A stretch of 64,000 nt of DNA from Gammaproteobacteria bacterium (GTDB taxonomy: Bacteria > Gemmatimonadota > Gemmatimonadetes > Longimicrobiales > Gaopeijiaceae), in assembly GCA_028821195.1 (NCBI GenBank), contig JAPPHB010000082.1:67629-131628 (forward strand), given 5' to 3'. Under the pieces are notes generated by a model, which did no database searches, was not told the origin of the DNA, and worked only from the letters and a program-made list of their open reading frames with translations. A program made the translations under genes and the position numbers. This document shows, in pieces, positions 1-8,884 of this stretch; positions within the stretch are counted from its first letter, which is position 1; each line of letters starts with the position of its first letter.

Positions 1-1202
1 TCCAGTTGGCCCACCGTGGCCCCGTGCGAGCAGCGGACGTCATCCGCTTCGATCTCGAGGTTGGGCAGCGCATGCGCCGAAGCCTCTTCCGAGAGCAGGA
101 GGTTGCGGTTGGTCTGATAGGCGTCGGTGCGCTGGGCGCCGGGCGAGACCCGGATGATGCCGCGGAACACCGACCCCGACGCGTCGTCGAGCGCCCCCTT
201 GTAGAGCAGATCGCTGGTGGCGTGGGGAGCCGCGTGGTTCTGGCTGGTGCAGTGGTCGAAATGCTGGTCCTCGCTGCCGAAATAGAGGCCGAGGATGTGG
301 CTGTGGGCGCCGGGCGCGGCCAACTCGGAGTTCAGGTCCAGGCGCGCGGAGCTCGCCCCCAGGGTCACGTGCAGCGAATCCGTGCGCGCGTCGCGGCCGA
401 CCAGCGAGCGGTAGAGCGCCATGTGGAAGGCGCCGAGTCCCATTCTCTGCACGGACGCGTAGTGGGTGGTGCTGTTGTCCCCGGCCAGAACCTCCGTCGC
501 GGACAGGAAGAAGGCCTGCTCGTCGAAGTGCGGCGAGAGGATCTCCTCCACGACGGACAGCGTGGACCAGTCCTCTCCAATCACGAGGGTGCGGGTGAAG
601 TAGGCGGTGGCCGGATCGGAAACCCAGCGCGTGATCCGCACGGGCAGGGGGAGAGTCACGTTGCGCGGCACGAAGAGCACCGTGCCGTCGGTCCAGAGTG
701 CCGCGTTGAGCGCCGAGAACTTGCCCTGGTCCGGTGGAATGGCCCGGGCGGCCAAGTGCTCGCGCAGCAGATCCGGGTGAGCGTGCACCGCCTCCCGCAG
801 CGACGCCAGCACCACTCCCTGGGCCCGGGCCTCCGAGGTGAGGTCGGCGTGCACCACCCGGCCATCGATCTCGACGATGTGCCCCGCGGCGTCCCAGTCC
901 TCGCGCATCGCCTGGTGCAGCTCGGGGGGCCAAGCCTCGGGGGAGATCCCGCGGCGGCCGCGGGCCGCGGGGCTCAGGGCGTCGAGATCGAGCCTGCGCG
1001 ACAGGTCGGTGTAGCGCCACTCCTCGAGCCGGGTCGTGGGAAGGGGGGTCCGCTCGTAGGCCTCCCAGGCCCGCCAGCGCCGCTCGGCCAGCCAGTCCGG
1101 CTCGCCGGCGGCCAGGCGCTCCACGACCGCCGCGTTGAAGGTCGCCGTCACTCCCTCCAGCGGCCGCGCGGCTGGAGCCTGCAATGTCGATGTCCGGGAC
1201 AT
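1..1202 (-). CDS. sufD: SufD, Fe-S cluster assembly scaffold subunit (C-terminus beyond window)
   Basis: The reverse strand from ATG at 1202 reads 400 codons without a stop to the left edge, so the extreme C-terminus is missing. SufD pairs with SufB in the SufBC2D complex, which builds Fe-S clusters in the cytoplasm. The late segment RTDAYQTNRNLLL followed by LPNLEIEADDVRCSHGAT is the hallmark SufB/SufD core, including the conserved Cys-Ser-His. The N-terminal region contains a LEEWRYTDL-like stretch typical of SufD. It lies 66 nt after the sufB stop and is the third gene of sufC-sufB-sufD. A cysteine desulfurase (sufS) may follow beyond the edge; that is inference. Confidence 0.93.
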   Translation of the reverse strand, partial: MSRTSTLQAPAARPLEGVTATFNAAVVERLAAGEPDWLAERRWRAWEAYERTPLPTTRLEEWRYTDLSRRLDLDALSPAARGRRGISPEAWPPELHQAMREDWDAAGHIVEIDGRVVHADLTSEARAQGVVLASLREAVHAHPDLLREHLAARAIPPDQGKFSALNAALWTDGTVLFVPRNVTLPLPVRITRWVSDPATAYFTRTLVIGEDWSTLSVVEEILSPHFDEQAFFLSATEVLAGDNSTTHYASVQRMGLGAFHMALYRSLVGRDARTDSLHVTLGASSARLDLNSELAAPGAHSHILGLYFGSEDQHFDHCTSQNHAAPHATSDLLYKGALDDASGSVFRGIIRVSPGAQRTDAYQTNRNLLLSEEASAHALPNLEIEADDVRCSHGATVGQL

Positions 1203-1268
1203 GCCGTTGCTTCTATGCTCAACGCCCGCGGGCGGGCGCGGATGTGCGTGTGATGGTGCCGTTCCTCG

Positions 1269-2684
1269 TTATCCTACCGACCCTTCCATCTCCAGCTCGA
1301 TCAGCCGGTTCAGCTCCACGGCGTATTCCAACGGCAACTGCCGGGCGATGGGCTCGATGAAGCCGCGCACGATCAGCGCCATGGCTTCCTCTTCCGGCAT
1401 TCCCCGGCTCATCAGGTAGAAGATCTGTTCCTCTCCCACCTTGGAGACGCGGGCCTCGTGCCCGACCGTGGACTGGTTCTCGTCGATCTCGATGTAGGGA
1501 TAGGTGTCGGTGCGCGCCGCCTCGTCGATGAGCAGGGCGTCGCACTCCACGTTCGACTTGGCGTCCGTGGATCCCTCGTAGACCTTGCACAGGCCCCGGT
1601 AGCTCGCCCGTCCGCTCCCCTTGGAGATGGACTTCGAGACGATGGAGGAGCTGGTGCGGGGCGCGGCGTGGATGACCTTGCCGCCGGTGTCCTGATGCTG
1701 GCCGTTGCCGGCGTACGCGATCGACAGAATCGAGCCGTGCGCCCTCTCTCCTACGAGGAAGCACGACGGGTATTTCATGGTGAGCTTGGAGCCCAGGTTT
1801 CCGTCCAGCCACTCCATGGTCGCGTTCTCGTGCACCAGCGAACGCTGGGTCACGAGGTTGTACATGTTGTTGGACCAGTTCTGAATGGTGGTGTAGCGGA
1901 AGTGCGCGCCCGGCTTGACCACGATCTCGATCACGCCGGAATGGAACGACTCGGTCGAGTAGACCGGGGCGGTGCATCCCTCGATGTAATGCGCGCGAGA
2001 GCCCTCGTCGGCGATAATGAGGGTGCGCTCGAACTGCCCCATCTGCTCCTGGTTCACCCGGAAGTACGCCTGCAACGGGGTCTCGAGTTCGACGCCGGGC
2101 GGGATGTAAACGAAGGATCCCCCCGACCACACCGCCGAGTTCATGGCCGCGAACTTGTTGTCGCCGGGCGGCACCACGGTGGCGAAGTGCTCGCGGAAGA
2201 GCTCCGGGTGGTTGCGCAGGCCGTCCTCGATGGAGTCGAAGATGACCCCCTGGGCTTCCCACTCCTCCTTCAGGGAATGGTAGACCATCTCCGACTCGTA
2301 CTGGGCGCCGACCCCGGCCAGGATCTCGCGCTCGGCCTCGGGGATCCCCAGGCGGTCGAAGGTTTCCTTGATGTTCGCGGGGACATCGTCCCACGAGCGC
2401 TCCATGCGCTCCTGCGGGCGAACGTAGAAGAAGATGTCGCCCAGCACCGATTCCAGTTGGGAGAGGTCGCCGCCCCAGGTGGGCATCGGCTTGGCGTTGT
2501 AGATGTCGAGCGACTTGAGACGGAAGTCGAGCATCCACTCCGGCTCGCCCTTCTGCGCCGATATCTCGCGCACGACCTTCTCGTTCAGGCCGCGTCCGCT
2601 GCGGAAGACGGGTTCGTCCTCCGTGATGAAATGGTACTTGTAGTCGTCGAGCCCGATGTCTTGTACGGCTTCGTTGGTGGGCAT
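1269..2684 (-). CDS. sufB: SufB, Fe-S cluster assembly scaffold
   Basis: This 471-residue protein has the length usual for SufB. SufB is the scaffold on which nascent Fe-S clusters form, in complex with SufC and SufD. Recognisable blocks are the N-terminal [20 protein letters not shown], the central [20 protein letters not shown] and [15 protein letters not shown], the GCTAPVYS region and the C-terminal [18 protein letters not shown]. It starts 32 nt after the sufC stop and precedes sufD, so the three genes are almost certainly one transcript. Confidence 0.97.
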   Translation of the reverse strand: MPTNEAVQDIGLDDYKYHFITEDEPVFRSGRGLNEKVVREISAQKGEPEWMLDFRLKSLDIYNAKPMPTWGGDLSQLESVLGDIFFYVRPQERMERSWDDVPANIKETFDRLGIPEAEREILAGVGAQYESEMVYHSLKEEWEAQGVIFDSIEDGLRNHPELFREHFATVVPPGDNKFAAMNSAVWSGGSFVYIPPGVELETPLQAYFRVNQEQMGQFERTLIIADEGSRAHYIEGCTAPVYSTESFHSGVIEIVVKPGAHFRYTTIQNWSNNMYNLVTQRSLVHENATMEWLDGNLGSKLTMKYPSCFLVGERAHGSILSIAYAGNGQHQDTGGKVIHAAPRTSSSIVSKSISKGSGRASYRGLCKVYEGSTDAKSNVECDALLIDEAARTDTYPYIEIDENQSTVGHEARVSKVGEEQIFYLMSRGMPEEEAMALIVRGFIEPIARQLPLEYAVELNRLIELEMEGSVG

Positions 2685-2716
2685 GTTGAACCTCGCGGGT
2701 TGGCCGTTCGCCGCGC

Positions 2717-3502
<786 letters not shown>

Positions 3503-3566
3503 TGCTATCGATCAAGAGGGATTCCGGCCCGCGCAGATGCGGAGGCCGAGGGTGGGAGATGACTGA

Positions 3567-3585
3567 GGGCTCCGTCGGGGAGCCC
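3567..3585 (-). promoter_or_regulatory. Hairpin in the sufC 5' leader
   Basis: A perfect 7-bp inverted repeat (GGGCTCC, 5-nt loop, GGAGCCC) sits between the predicted sufC promoter and start codon. No T-run follows on the minus strand, so it does not look like a full intrinsic terminator. It could be a leader structure or a regulator site; function is not shown. Confidence 0.35.
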
Positions 3586-3616
3586 CTGCAATCAAGAATG
3601 ATTCTCCGTTTCAAAG

Positions 3617-3645
3617 AATCTAGAATTGGGCGTCCCAAGGGTCAA
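3617..3645 (-). promoter_or_regulatory. Sigma-70-type promoter of the suf operon
   Basis: On the reverse strand TTGACC (3645-3640), a 17-nt spacer and TAGATT (3622-3617) match the -35/-10 consensus, reading toward sufC. The segment is AT-rich compared with its surroundings. Transcription would begin near 3610. An 11-bp palindrome AGAATGATTCT just downstream (about 3595-3605) is a possible operator. Confidence 0.6.
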
Positions 3646-3660
3646 GCAATCGATGCCTGA

Positions 3661-4659
3661 TCAGCCGGCCTCCAGGCGCGCGATCTCGGCTTCCGCGGCG
3701 ATGTAGCCGAATCCGGCCCAGCCCGAGCCCTCGAGGATGCGCCGGTACATCTCCCGCGCCTGCTCTTCGCGTCCGTTGTAGAGGTGCCAGGTCGCCACGC
3801 CGTACGCGATGGCCACGCCGGACGGGTCCTCCTGCTCGGGGTTCCACAGCTCGTCGGCTTCGATCTCGCCCTTGTACATCAGCAGGAGCTGGTGGTAGGA
3901 GGTGTTCTCGATGACGTCGAGGTCGGCGGTGACGGGTGCGAGGACGGCGGTCGCCTCCTCGTCGCGGCCCAGACGGCGGAGCGCCATGTACCACCAGTGC
4001 GAGATCGCGACCAGCTGGTCGGGGTTGCTGGTGACGGCGATGTAGTTCTCGTACGCCGGGACAGCGGCTTCGAAGTCGCCTTTCAGGTAGTGCGCCAGCG
4101 CCAGATGGTAGTGGATGTTGGACTGGAGGGTGCTGGTGGGGATGCCGCGTTCGTTTGGCTGGCCGTCCGGTTCCACCTCGTCGGGCTCGCCTTCTTCCAG
4201 GGAGGCCGCATGCGAGAGGTCGTCGATGGCGCGGTCGAATTCGCGCACGCTGATCCAGCGATGGCCCCGGTGCCGGTACATGCGGGCGTCCCCGGCATGC
4301 TTCTCGACCCCCTCGCTGAAGACGTCGATGGCCTCGCGATAGAGCCCCGTGTAGCCGATGCGGCGGCCCAGCCAGATGATTGCGTCGGCACCATCGGGAT
4401 CGGCGTCGTAGTCGGCGCGGGCGGCGTCGATATCCTCCGCCTGCTGCGCTGCGATGTCGGACGGAGCCGGGTTGGGGTGCAGGGGTTCGCCGAGGAGGGA
4501 GAAGGCCTGGGCGCCTTCGGGGAGCGGGCGGGCCGCTACGCTCGCTGCCGGCTCGTCCGCGGGGCTGTTTCCAGGGGCCGGTGCGTCTCTGGTGCAGGCG
4601 GCGAGGACGAGCGCCGGGAAGAAGATGGTGAACGCGGCCAGGGGTCGATGATGCTTCAT
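3661..4659 (-). CDS. TPR-containing lipoprotein
   Basis: The start is placed at ATG 4659 because it is preceded by a GGGAG ribosome site and followed by a lipoprotein signal peptide (hydrophobic stretch ending in LVLAAC, cysteine about residue 18). The 332-residue product is rich in alpha-helical repeats of TPR type (for example YTGLYREAIDVFSEG and HYHLALAHYLKGDFEAAV). It is probably an outer-membrane-anchored scaffold or enzyme-associated repeat protein. It follows the class V aminotransferase gene by 37 nt on the same strand, so the two are probably cotranscribed. No specific function is assigned. Confidence 0.85.
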   Translation of the reverse strand: MKHHRPLAAFTIFFPALVLAACTRDAPAPGNSPADEPAASVAARPLPEGAQAFSLLGEPLHPNPAPSDIAAQQAEDIDAARADYDADPDGADAIIWLGRRIGYTGLYREAIDVFSEGVEKHAGDARMYRHRGHRWISVREFDRAIDDLSHAASLEEGEPDEVEPDGQPNERGIPTSTLQSNIHYHLALAHYLKGDFEAAVPAYENYIAVTSNPDQLVAISHWWYMALRRLGRDEEATAVLAPVTADLDVIENTSYHQLLLMYKGEIEADELWNPEQEDPSGVAIAYGVATWHLYNGREEQAREMYRRILEGSGWAGFGYIAAEAEIARLEAG

Positions 4660-4696
4660 CGTGCTCTCCCGAGGATCAAGAGGATGTGGTGTCGAA

Positions 4697-5920
4697 CTAA
4701 CCCGTCCCGTCCCGCAGGAACTCGCGGACCGCTTCCGCGAGCGTCTCGATTTCGGCACGGGTGTTGTAGTAGTGGGGAGAGACGCGCAGGGTGCTTTCGA
4801 CGCCCTTGGCGTCCAGGTCGATCAGGGCGTAGCCGTGGGGCGTGGCGGAGGTGTTGATGCCCCGCTTGCGCAGCGCGGGGACGAACTCGACCGCGTCATG
4901 ACCCGTCAGGTGCACCGAAACGATGGCCGACCGGACCCGTCCGTGGTCCAGGACGGTTACGCCGTCCAGCGCGCCCAGCGTGTCCCGCGCGAAGTCAGCG
5001 AGGGCCCAGGCCCGCTCACGGATCGGTTCGAGGCCCAGCCGGGTCGCGTAGCGCACCGCCTCGCCGGTCGCCAGCACCAGCGCGTACGCGAACTCCCAGT
5101 TCTCGAAGCGGGTCGCGTCGGGGGCGGGCTGGTAGAGGTCGGCGTCGATCCAGTGGGCGCCCCTCAGGTCCGGCATCAGGGGTTCGAGGTCCATGTCCAG
5201 GACGCGGTCCGAGACGTAGAGGAACCCCGCCCCGCGCGGCCCGCGCAGGAACTTGCGGGCGGTGGCCGAGAGGAAGTCGCAGCCGATGGCGCGCGCATCC
5301 ACCGGCATCTGCCCCACCGACTGGCACGCGTCGACCAGGTAGAGAACGCCGCGCTCGCGGCAGGCCTGTCCCACCTCCTCGACCGGCTGCACCAGACCGG
5401 AGCTGGTGGGCACGTGGGTGAGCGCGACCAGGCGCGCGCCGCGCCGGTGGATGATGCCGGCCACCGCCACCGGGTCGACGCCCCCCTCGGGCAGGTCGGG
5501 CGCCCGGACCACCTCCACCCCCAGGCGGGCCTGCAGCGAAAGGTAGGCGATCTGGTTGGACACGTAGTCGTTGGTGCTCGTCACCAGCACGTCCCCGCGC
5601 TGGAAGGGGACGCACGAGAGCGCCTGGTTGAAGGCTGCGGTGGCGTTCTCCATGAAGGCGATGTTGGCGGGCGCCACACGGAGCAGCCCGGCGACCGCGT
5701 CATAGGCGGCGGCGACCCGGTCGGCGCGCGCATCGGCGGCCTCGTAGCCGCCGATGCGGGCCTCGAGTTCCAGATGGTCGCGTGCGGCACGCAACGCGGG
5801 CGCCGGCATGAGGCCGGCGCCCGCGTTGTTCAGGTGGATCCGCTCCCCGCAGCCGGGGGTGTCGGCCCGCAGCCGGGCGATGTCGAGGAGCGCGCGTCCG
5901 CCGCCGCCGGGGTTGGTCAC
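4697..5920 (-). CDS. Class V PLP-dependent aminotransferase/lyase (cysteine desulfurase or EgtE-like)
   Basis: This 407-residue fold-type I PLP enzyme has cofactor Asp about 197 in LVDACQSVGQ and Schiff-base Lys about 223 in SATARKFLRGPRGAGF. In cysteine desulfurases the residue before the lysine is usually His; the Arg-Lys-Phe-Leu-x-Gly-Pro-Arg-Gly form is commoner in the isopenicillin-epimerase and ergothioneine lyase (EgtE)-like branch. The substrate is therefore uncertain. No ergothioneine biosynthesis partner (EgtB/EgtD) is visible nearby. It is upstream of the TPR lipoprotein in the same orientation. Confidence 0.85.
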   Translation of the reverse strand: MTNPGGGGRALLDIARLRADTPGCGERIHLNNAGAGLMPAPALRAARDHLELEARIGGYEAADARADRVAAAYDAVAGLLRVAPANIAFMENATAAFNQALSCVPFQRGDVLVTSTNDYVSNQIAYLSLQARLGVEVVRAPDLPEGGVDPVAVAGIIHRRGARLVALTHVPTSSGLVQPVEEVGQACRERGVLYLVDACQSVGQMPVDARAIGCDFLSATARKFLRGPRGAGFLYVSDRVLDMDLEPLMPDLRGAHWIDADLYQPAPDATRFENWEFAYALVLATGEAVRYATRLGLEPIRERAWALADFARDTLGALDGVTVLDHGRVRSAIVSVHLTGHDAVEFVPALRKRGINTSATPHGYALIDLDAKGVESTLRVSPHYYNTRAEIETLAEAVREFLRDGTG

Positions 5921-5993
5921 CGGGTTGGCCGCCGTGGGTCAGGCCACCTCGGCCCGGCCACGCGCTGGCCGGTCCGTGTTGGCCGTCTCGCGC

Positions 5994-7640
5994 CTACCGG
6001 CCCGAGCCGTCCGAGACCGCGGCCCGCTCCGCCTTCGCCTGCCGCACCATCTCGCGCACGTCCTCGAGCAGCTGCTGGGCATCGTAGATGATGCCGTCCT
6101 TGATCGTGTACTTGATCCCGCCGACGCGCCCGGGCACTCCGGTTTCGTCGTCCAGTTTGGGCGCGCCGTTGCCGTACAGCACCTTCAGGTTCTCGAGCGG
6201 ATTCTCATCCACCAGAACCAGGTCGGCGCGGGTGCCGGCGCGAATGATGCCGAAGTCTGCCGGCTCGTCGCCGTACTTGGTGAGCATCTGCGCCGGATAC
6301 AGAGTGGCGGAGCGGATCACCTCGACGGGATGGAAACCGGCCTCGCGCAGCAGCTCGAACTCGCGGATGTAGTCGAAGCCGTAGAGCTTGTAGATGAAGC
6401 CCGAATCCGAGCCGGTGGTCACGATCCCGCCCGCGTTCTTGTAGTCGTTCAGGAAGTGCATCCACTTCTGGTAGAACCTGCGCCAGTGGTACTCGTCCTC
6501 GGTGGTCCAGTAGAACCAGTAGGACCCGTGCGCCACCCGGCTGGGCTGGTAGAAGTCGTCCTGCGACGGAAGCGTGTACTCCTCGTGGTAATCCGCCTCG
6601 CGGGCGCGCATGACGTCGCGGCTGGCCTCGTAGATGGTCATCGTGGGATCGAGCCCGAAGCCCAGCTCCAGAAACTCGTCGATGAGATCCTCCCACTGCT
6701 CGCTGCCGGGCTCCGCGGCCTGGTACCAGAGCCTCCCCACGTTGCCGAAGCGGTGCTGCTCGTCGTTGTAGTTGTAGTCGAGGGGCCAGTCCTGGACGGA
6801 GTAGTCGGTGAGCATGGACTCCATGAGGCCGTAGTAGTGCGTCATCATGTCCAGTCCGACGCGCGCCGCCTCGACCGCCGTCATGCGCGCCATGCCCATC
6901 TGGTCGAGGTGGGCGACGGTCTCCAGGTCGAACCGATGCGCCTCGTCGATGAGCGCGGCCATGATCTCGGGGTCGTACGCGCCCAGCTTGAGGCCGTCGA
7001 TGGTCTGGCCCTCGATTTCCTGGGACGCGGCCCAGCGCACCCACTCGCGCGCGTCCTCGGGGGTGATGATCAGGCGTCCGCCCCAGCCCTCGCCGCTTCC
7101 GGGACGCGCATACGAGTACATGTGAGGCGCGACGATGGTGTTCTGGGCCGCCAGCGCCTTCTCGCGCAACTGCCACTCGAATCCCCCGTGGGGCACGCCG
7201 CGCGACGTGGTGATCCCGTGGCCCAGCCAGAGCTTGTAGACGTATTCGCCCTGCGGGGCCTTGGGAACGCCTCCGGTGTGCGCGTGCATGTCGACGAAGC
7301 CGGGGAGCAGGAACATCCCCTCGCCGTCGATCTCGTGGTCGCCCGCCTCGGGACGCCGCTGCTCGTTGATATCCACCAGCGGGTAGCCCACCGAGGCTAT
7401 CTCGACGATGCGGTCGTTCTCGATGACGACGTCCATCGGCCCCCGGGGCGGCGAGCCGGTGCCGTCGATGACGGTCACGCCGCGGATGACCAGGCGATCG
7501 AAGGGGCCCTGGCCCTCGTCGGCGCCGCGCGGAGTCGTGGGCTCCATCTGGGCCTGCGCCCCGGCGGGAAGCAGGATCGCGGTCAGCGCACAGGCCAGGA
7601 GAACGGACAGGACGCCTCGGAATGGCTGACGACTCGACAT
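5994..7640 (-). CDS. Secreted metal-dependent amidohydrolase
   Basis: This 548-residue protein has a cleavable signal peptide (LLACALTAILLPAGAQA) and an amidohydrolase/imidazolonepropionase-like TIM barrel. The metal-binding HxH is in PGFVDMHAHTGG (His119/His121), with later metal or substrate positions in VAHLDQMG and VTTGSDSG. The C-terminal composite beta-sandwich signature is ADLVLVDENPLENL. ATG 7640 is supported by GGAGGAA upstream. Related enzymes hydrolyse cyclic amides or dipeptides in the periplasm; the substrate here cannot be read from sequence. It is followed after 73 nt by the aminotransferase gene. Confidence 0.88.
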   Translation of the reverse strand: MSSRQPFRGVLSVLLACALTAILLPAGAQAQMEPTTPRGADEGQGPFDRLVIRGVTVIDGTGSPPRGPMDVVIENDRIVEIASVGYPLVDINEQRRPEAGDHEIDGEGMFLLPGFVDMHAHTGGVPKAPQGEYVYKLWLGHGITTSRGVPHGGFEWQLREKALAAQNTIVAPHMYSYARPGSGEGWGGRLIITPEDAREWVRWAASQEIEGQTIDGLKLGAYDPEIMAALIDEAHRFDLETVAHLDQMGMARMTAVEAARVGLDMMTHYYGLMESMLTDYSVQDWPLDYNYNDEQHRFGNVGRLWYQAAEPGSEQWEDLIDEFLELGFGLDPTMTIYEASRDVMRAREADYHEEYTLPSQDDFYQPSRVAHGSYWFYWTTEDEYHWRRFYQKWMHFLNDYKNAGGIVTTGSDSGFIYKLYGFDYIREFELLREAGFHPVEVIRSATLYPAQMLTKYGDEPADFGIIRAGTRADLVLVDENPLENLKVLYGNGAPKLDDETGVPGRVGGIKYTIKDGIIYDAQQLLEDVREMVRQAKAERAAVSDGSGR

Positions 7641-7761
7641 GGGGTTCCTCCAACGTGAGCGGGTCTGGTTAAGGCGCAGGAAATCTAGGGAAAGCGCGCG
7701 CGGGGTGCGAACGGGCGAACGCCGCCGCGGACCGGCGGGGGTCTGGAGCCTCTTGCCGATA

Positions 7762-7785
7762 TCTTATAAGATGTCATATCATATG
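7762..7785 (+). promoter_or_regulatory. AT-rich palindromic operator/promoter of a PIN toxin module
   Basis: Two palindromes stand out in otherwise GC-rich DNA: TCTTATAAGA (7762-7771) and CATATCATATG (7775-7785). They end right at the PIN gene start and contain a TATAAG-like -10. This arrangement fits an autoregulated toxin-antitoxin operon bound by the RHH antitoxin; binding is inferred. Confidence 0.5.
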
Positions 7786-7787
7786 TG

Positions 7788-8210
7788 ATGCGTTTCGTTA
7801 TGGACACCAACGTCATCGTCGCCGCGTTGCGCAGCCCCGCGGGTGTCTCCGCCGCCCTGGTGGACAGGGCGCTGAGGAGAAGACTCACGCTGCTGCTGTC
7901 GGTGGCGCTGGTGCTCGAGTACGAGAGTGTGTGCGCCGACCCGGCGCAGCGAATCGCCTCGGGGCTGAGCGTGTCCGAAGTCGGAACGGTAATCTCGGCG
8001 TTGTGTGCCGTTGCGGAGCCCGTGCGCTCACGATTCCTGTGGCGTCCGCAGCTTCGCGACCCAGGAGACGAAATGGTGCTTGAAGCCGCCATTAACGGTC
8101 GTGCCCACGGCTTGGTCACCTTCAACCGGCGGGATTTCGGTCGCGCCCCGGAGAGGTTTGGAGTCGCGCTGCTTTCGCCCCGGCAGGCGCTGAGGAGGAT
8201 GGGCGACTAG
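7788..8210 (+). CDS. PIN-domain ribonuclease toxin
   Basis: The 140-residue protein opens with the PIN motif RFVMDTNVIVAALRS, carrying the first catalytic Asp. Further acidic residues lie in LEYESV and in RDPGDEMVLEAA, and the C-terminal part has the LVTFNRRDF motif typical of the 'putative toxin component, PIN family'. PIN toxins cleave RNA in a metal-dependent manner. ATG 7788 is preferred over the in-frame GTG 7785. A ribbon-helix-helix protein begins 57 nt downstream, so the toxin precedes the antitoxin. The palindromic AT-rich region directly upstream supports an autoregulated unit. Confidence 0.85.
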   Translation: MRFVMDTNVIVAALRSPAGVSAALVDRALRRRLTLLLSVALVLEYESVCADPAQRIASGLSVSEVGTVISALCAVAEPVRSRFLWRPQLRDPGDEMVLEAAINGRAHGLVTFNRRDFGRAPERFGVALLSPRQALRRMGD

Positions 8211-8267
8211 CGACCAGGGCGGCGGACTCGCGGATGGAGGGCGGACCAGCGTGTGGAGGAGCGTGGA

Positions 8268-8528
8268 ATGAGCGAGAGGAAGAAGCAGACGGTTACCTAT
8301 CCGTTGCGGCTGCCCGCGTCGCTGAAGATGGCGGTAAGGGAAGTCGCCAGGAAGGACGGGACCAGCATCAACCAGTTCGTCAACACGGCGGTTGCCGAGA
8401 AGCTGTCCGCCATGCGGACCGCCGAATTCTTCGCCGAGCGGGGAGCCGAAGCCGACATCGAAGCGGCGCTCCGAATCCTCCGCCGGTCCGGCGGCCAACC
8501 GCCGGACGACGACGACCGGATGGCTTGA
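8268..8528 (+). CDS. Ribbon-helix-helix antitoxin
   Basis: This 86-residue protein starts at ATG 8268, 7 nt after a strong GGAGGA site. Its N-terminal half (TVTYPLRLPASLKMAVREVA, then DGTSINQFVNTAVAEKL) is the Arc/HicB-like RHH fold that binds DNA as a dimer. The C-terminal half is acidic and probably wraps the toxin. It sits 57 nt after the PIN toxin gene and is its likely cognate antitoxin and operon repressor. Confidence 0.8.
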   Translation: MSERKKQTVTYPLRLPASLKMAVREVARKDGTSINQFVNTAVAEKLSAMRTAEFFAERGAEADIEAALRILRRSGGQPPDDDDRMA

Positions 8529-8545
8529 ACCGCGACGGGTCGGGA

Positions 8546-8689
8546 TCACCTGGCGTAGCGGGCGACCCACGCGGCCGGGTGGCGTCGTTTGGCGACCACG
8601 GAGAAGAAGACCTGGCTCTGTTCCGACGTTCCGTCTCTCGGGCCCGCGGCCGACACCCAGACGCTCGCGTCAACGACCAAGGGCTTCAA
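8546..8689 (-). pseudogene. Truncated PIN-domain toxin remnant
   Basis: Reading the reverse strand from TTG at 8689, which overlaps the TGA of the upstream antitoxin gene, gives 47 residues beginning LKPLVVDASVWVSAAGP. This is the first beta-strand and catalytic Asp of a VapC-type PIN domain. The frame continues through SQVFFSVVAKRRHP and then diverges and stops at 8546, near the 3' end of the convergent RHH gene. A normal PIN protein is about 130 residues, so roughly two thirds is missing. It is probably a nonfunctional relic, truncated where two TA modules meet. Confidence 0.6.
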
Positions 8690-8847
8690 CCTGGTTCGAG
8701 CCGATTCCGATCGGCTTCAAGGTGCTCGAGCGCGGTGGGCCCGGGCGGCGCCTGTTCCATCGCGGCATGGCAGTCCCTCAACCACGCGCTGAGCCATTCC
8801 TCAGGCGTCTCCTGGCCCGCCGCTTCATTCTCGATGGTGGCTTTCAT
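8686..8847 (-). CDS. Small antitoxin-like protein upstream of the PIN remnant
   Basis: A 53-residue ORF from ATG 8847 reads MKATIENEAAGQET then PEEWLSAWLRDCHAAMEQ. Its stop overlaps the TTG start of the PIN remnant, the translational coupling typical of vapBC-like operons. The sequence is helical and acidic; no DNA-binding fold is certain. It begins 37 nt after the RNA ligase stop and could be cotranscribed with it. It is probably an antitoxin left without an intact partner. Confidence 0.5.
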   Translation of the reverse strand: MKATIENEAAGQETPEEWLSAWLRDCHAAMEQAPPGPTALEHLEADRNRLEPG

Positions 8848-8884
8848 GTCGCTTTCAAGGCCAGCGCGCCCAGGCAACAGGACG

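Noticed and set aside
6..1253. Long plus-strand frame over the sufD region.
   Set aside because: The reverse strand encodes canonical SufD motifs; the plus frame has no recognisable feature.
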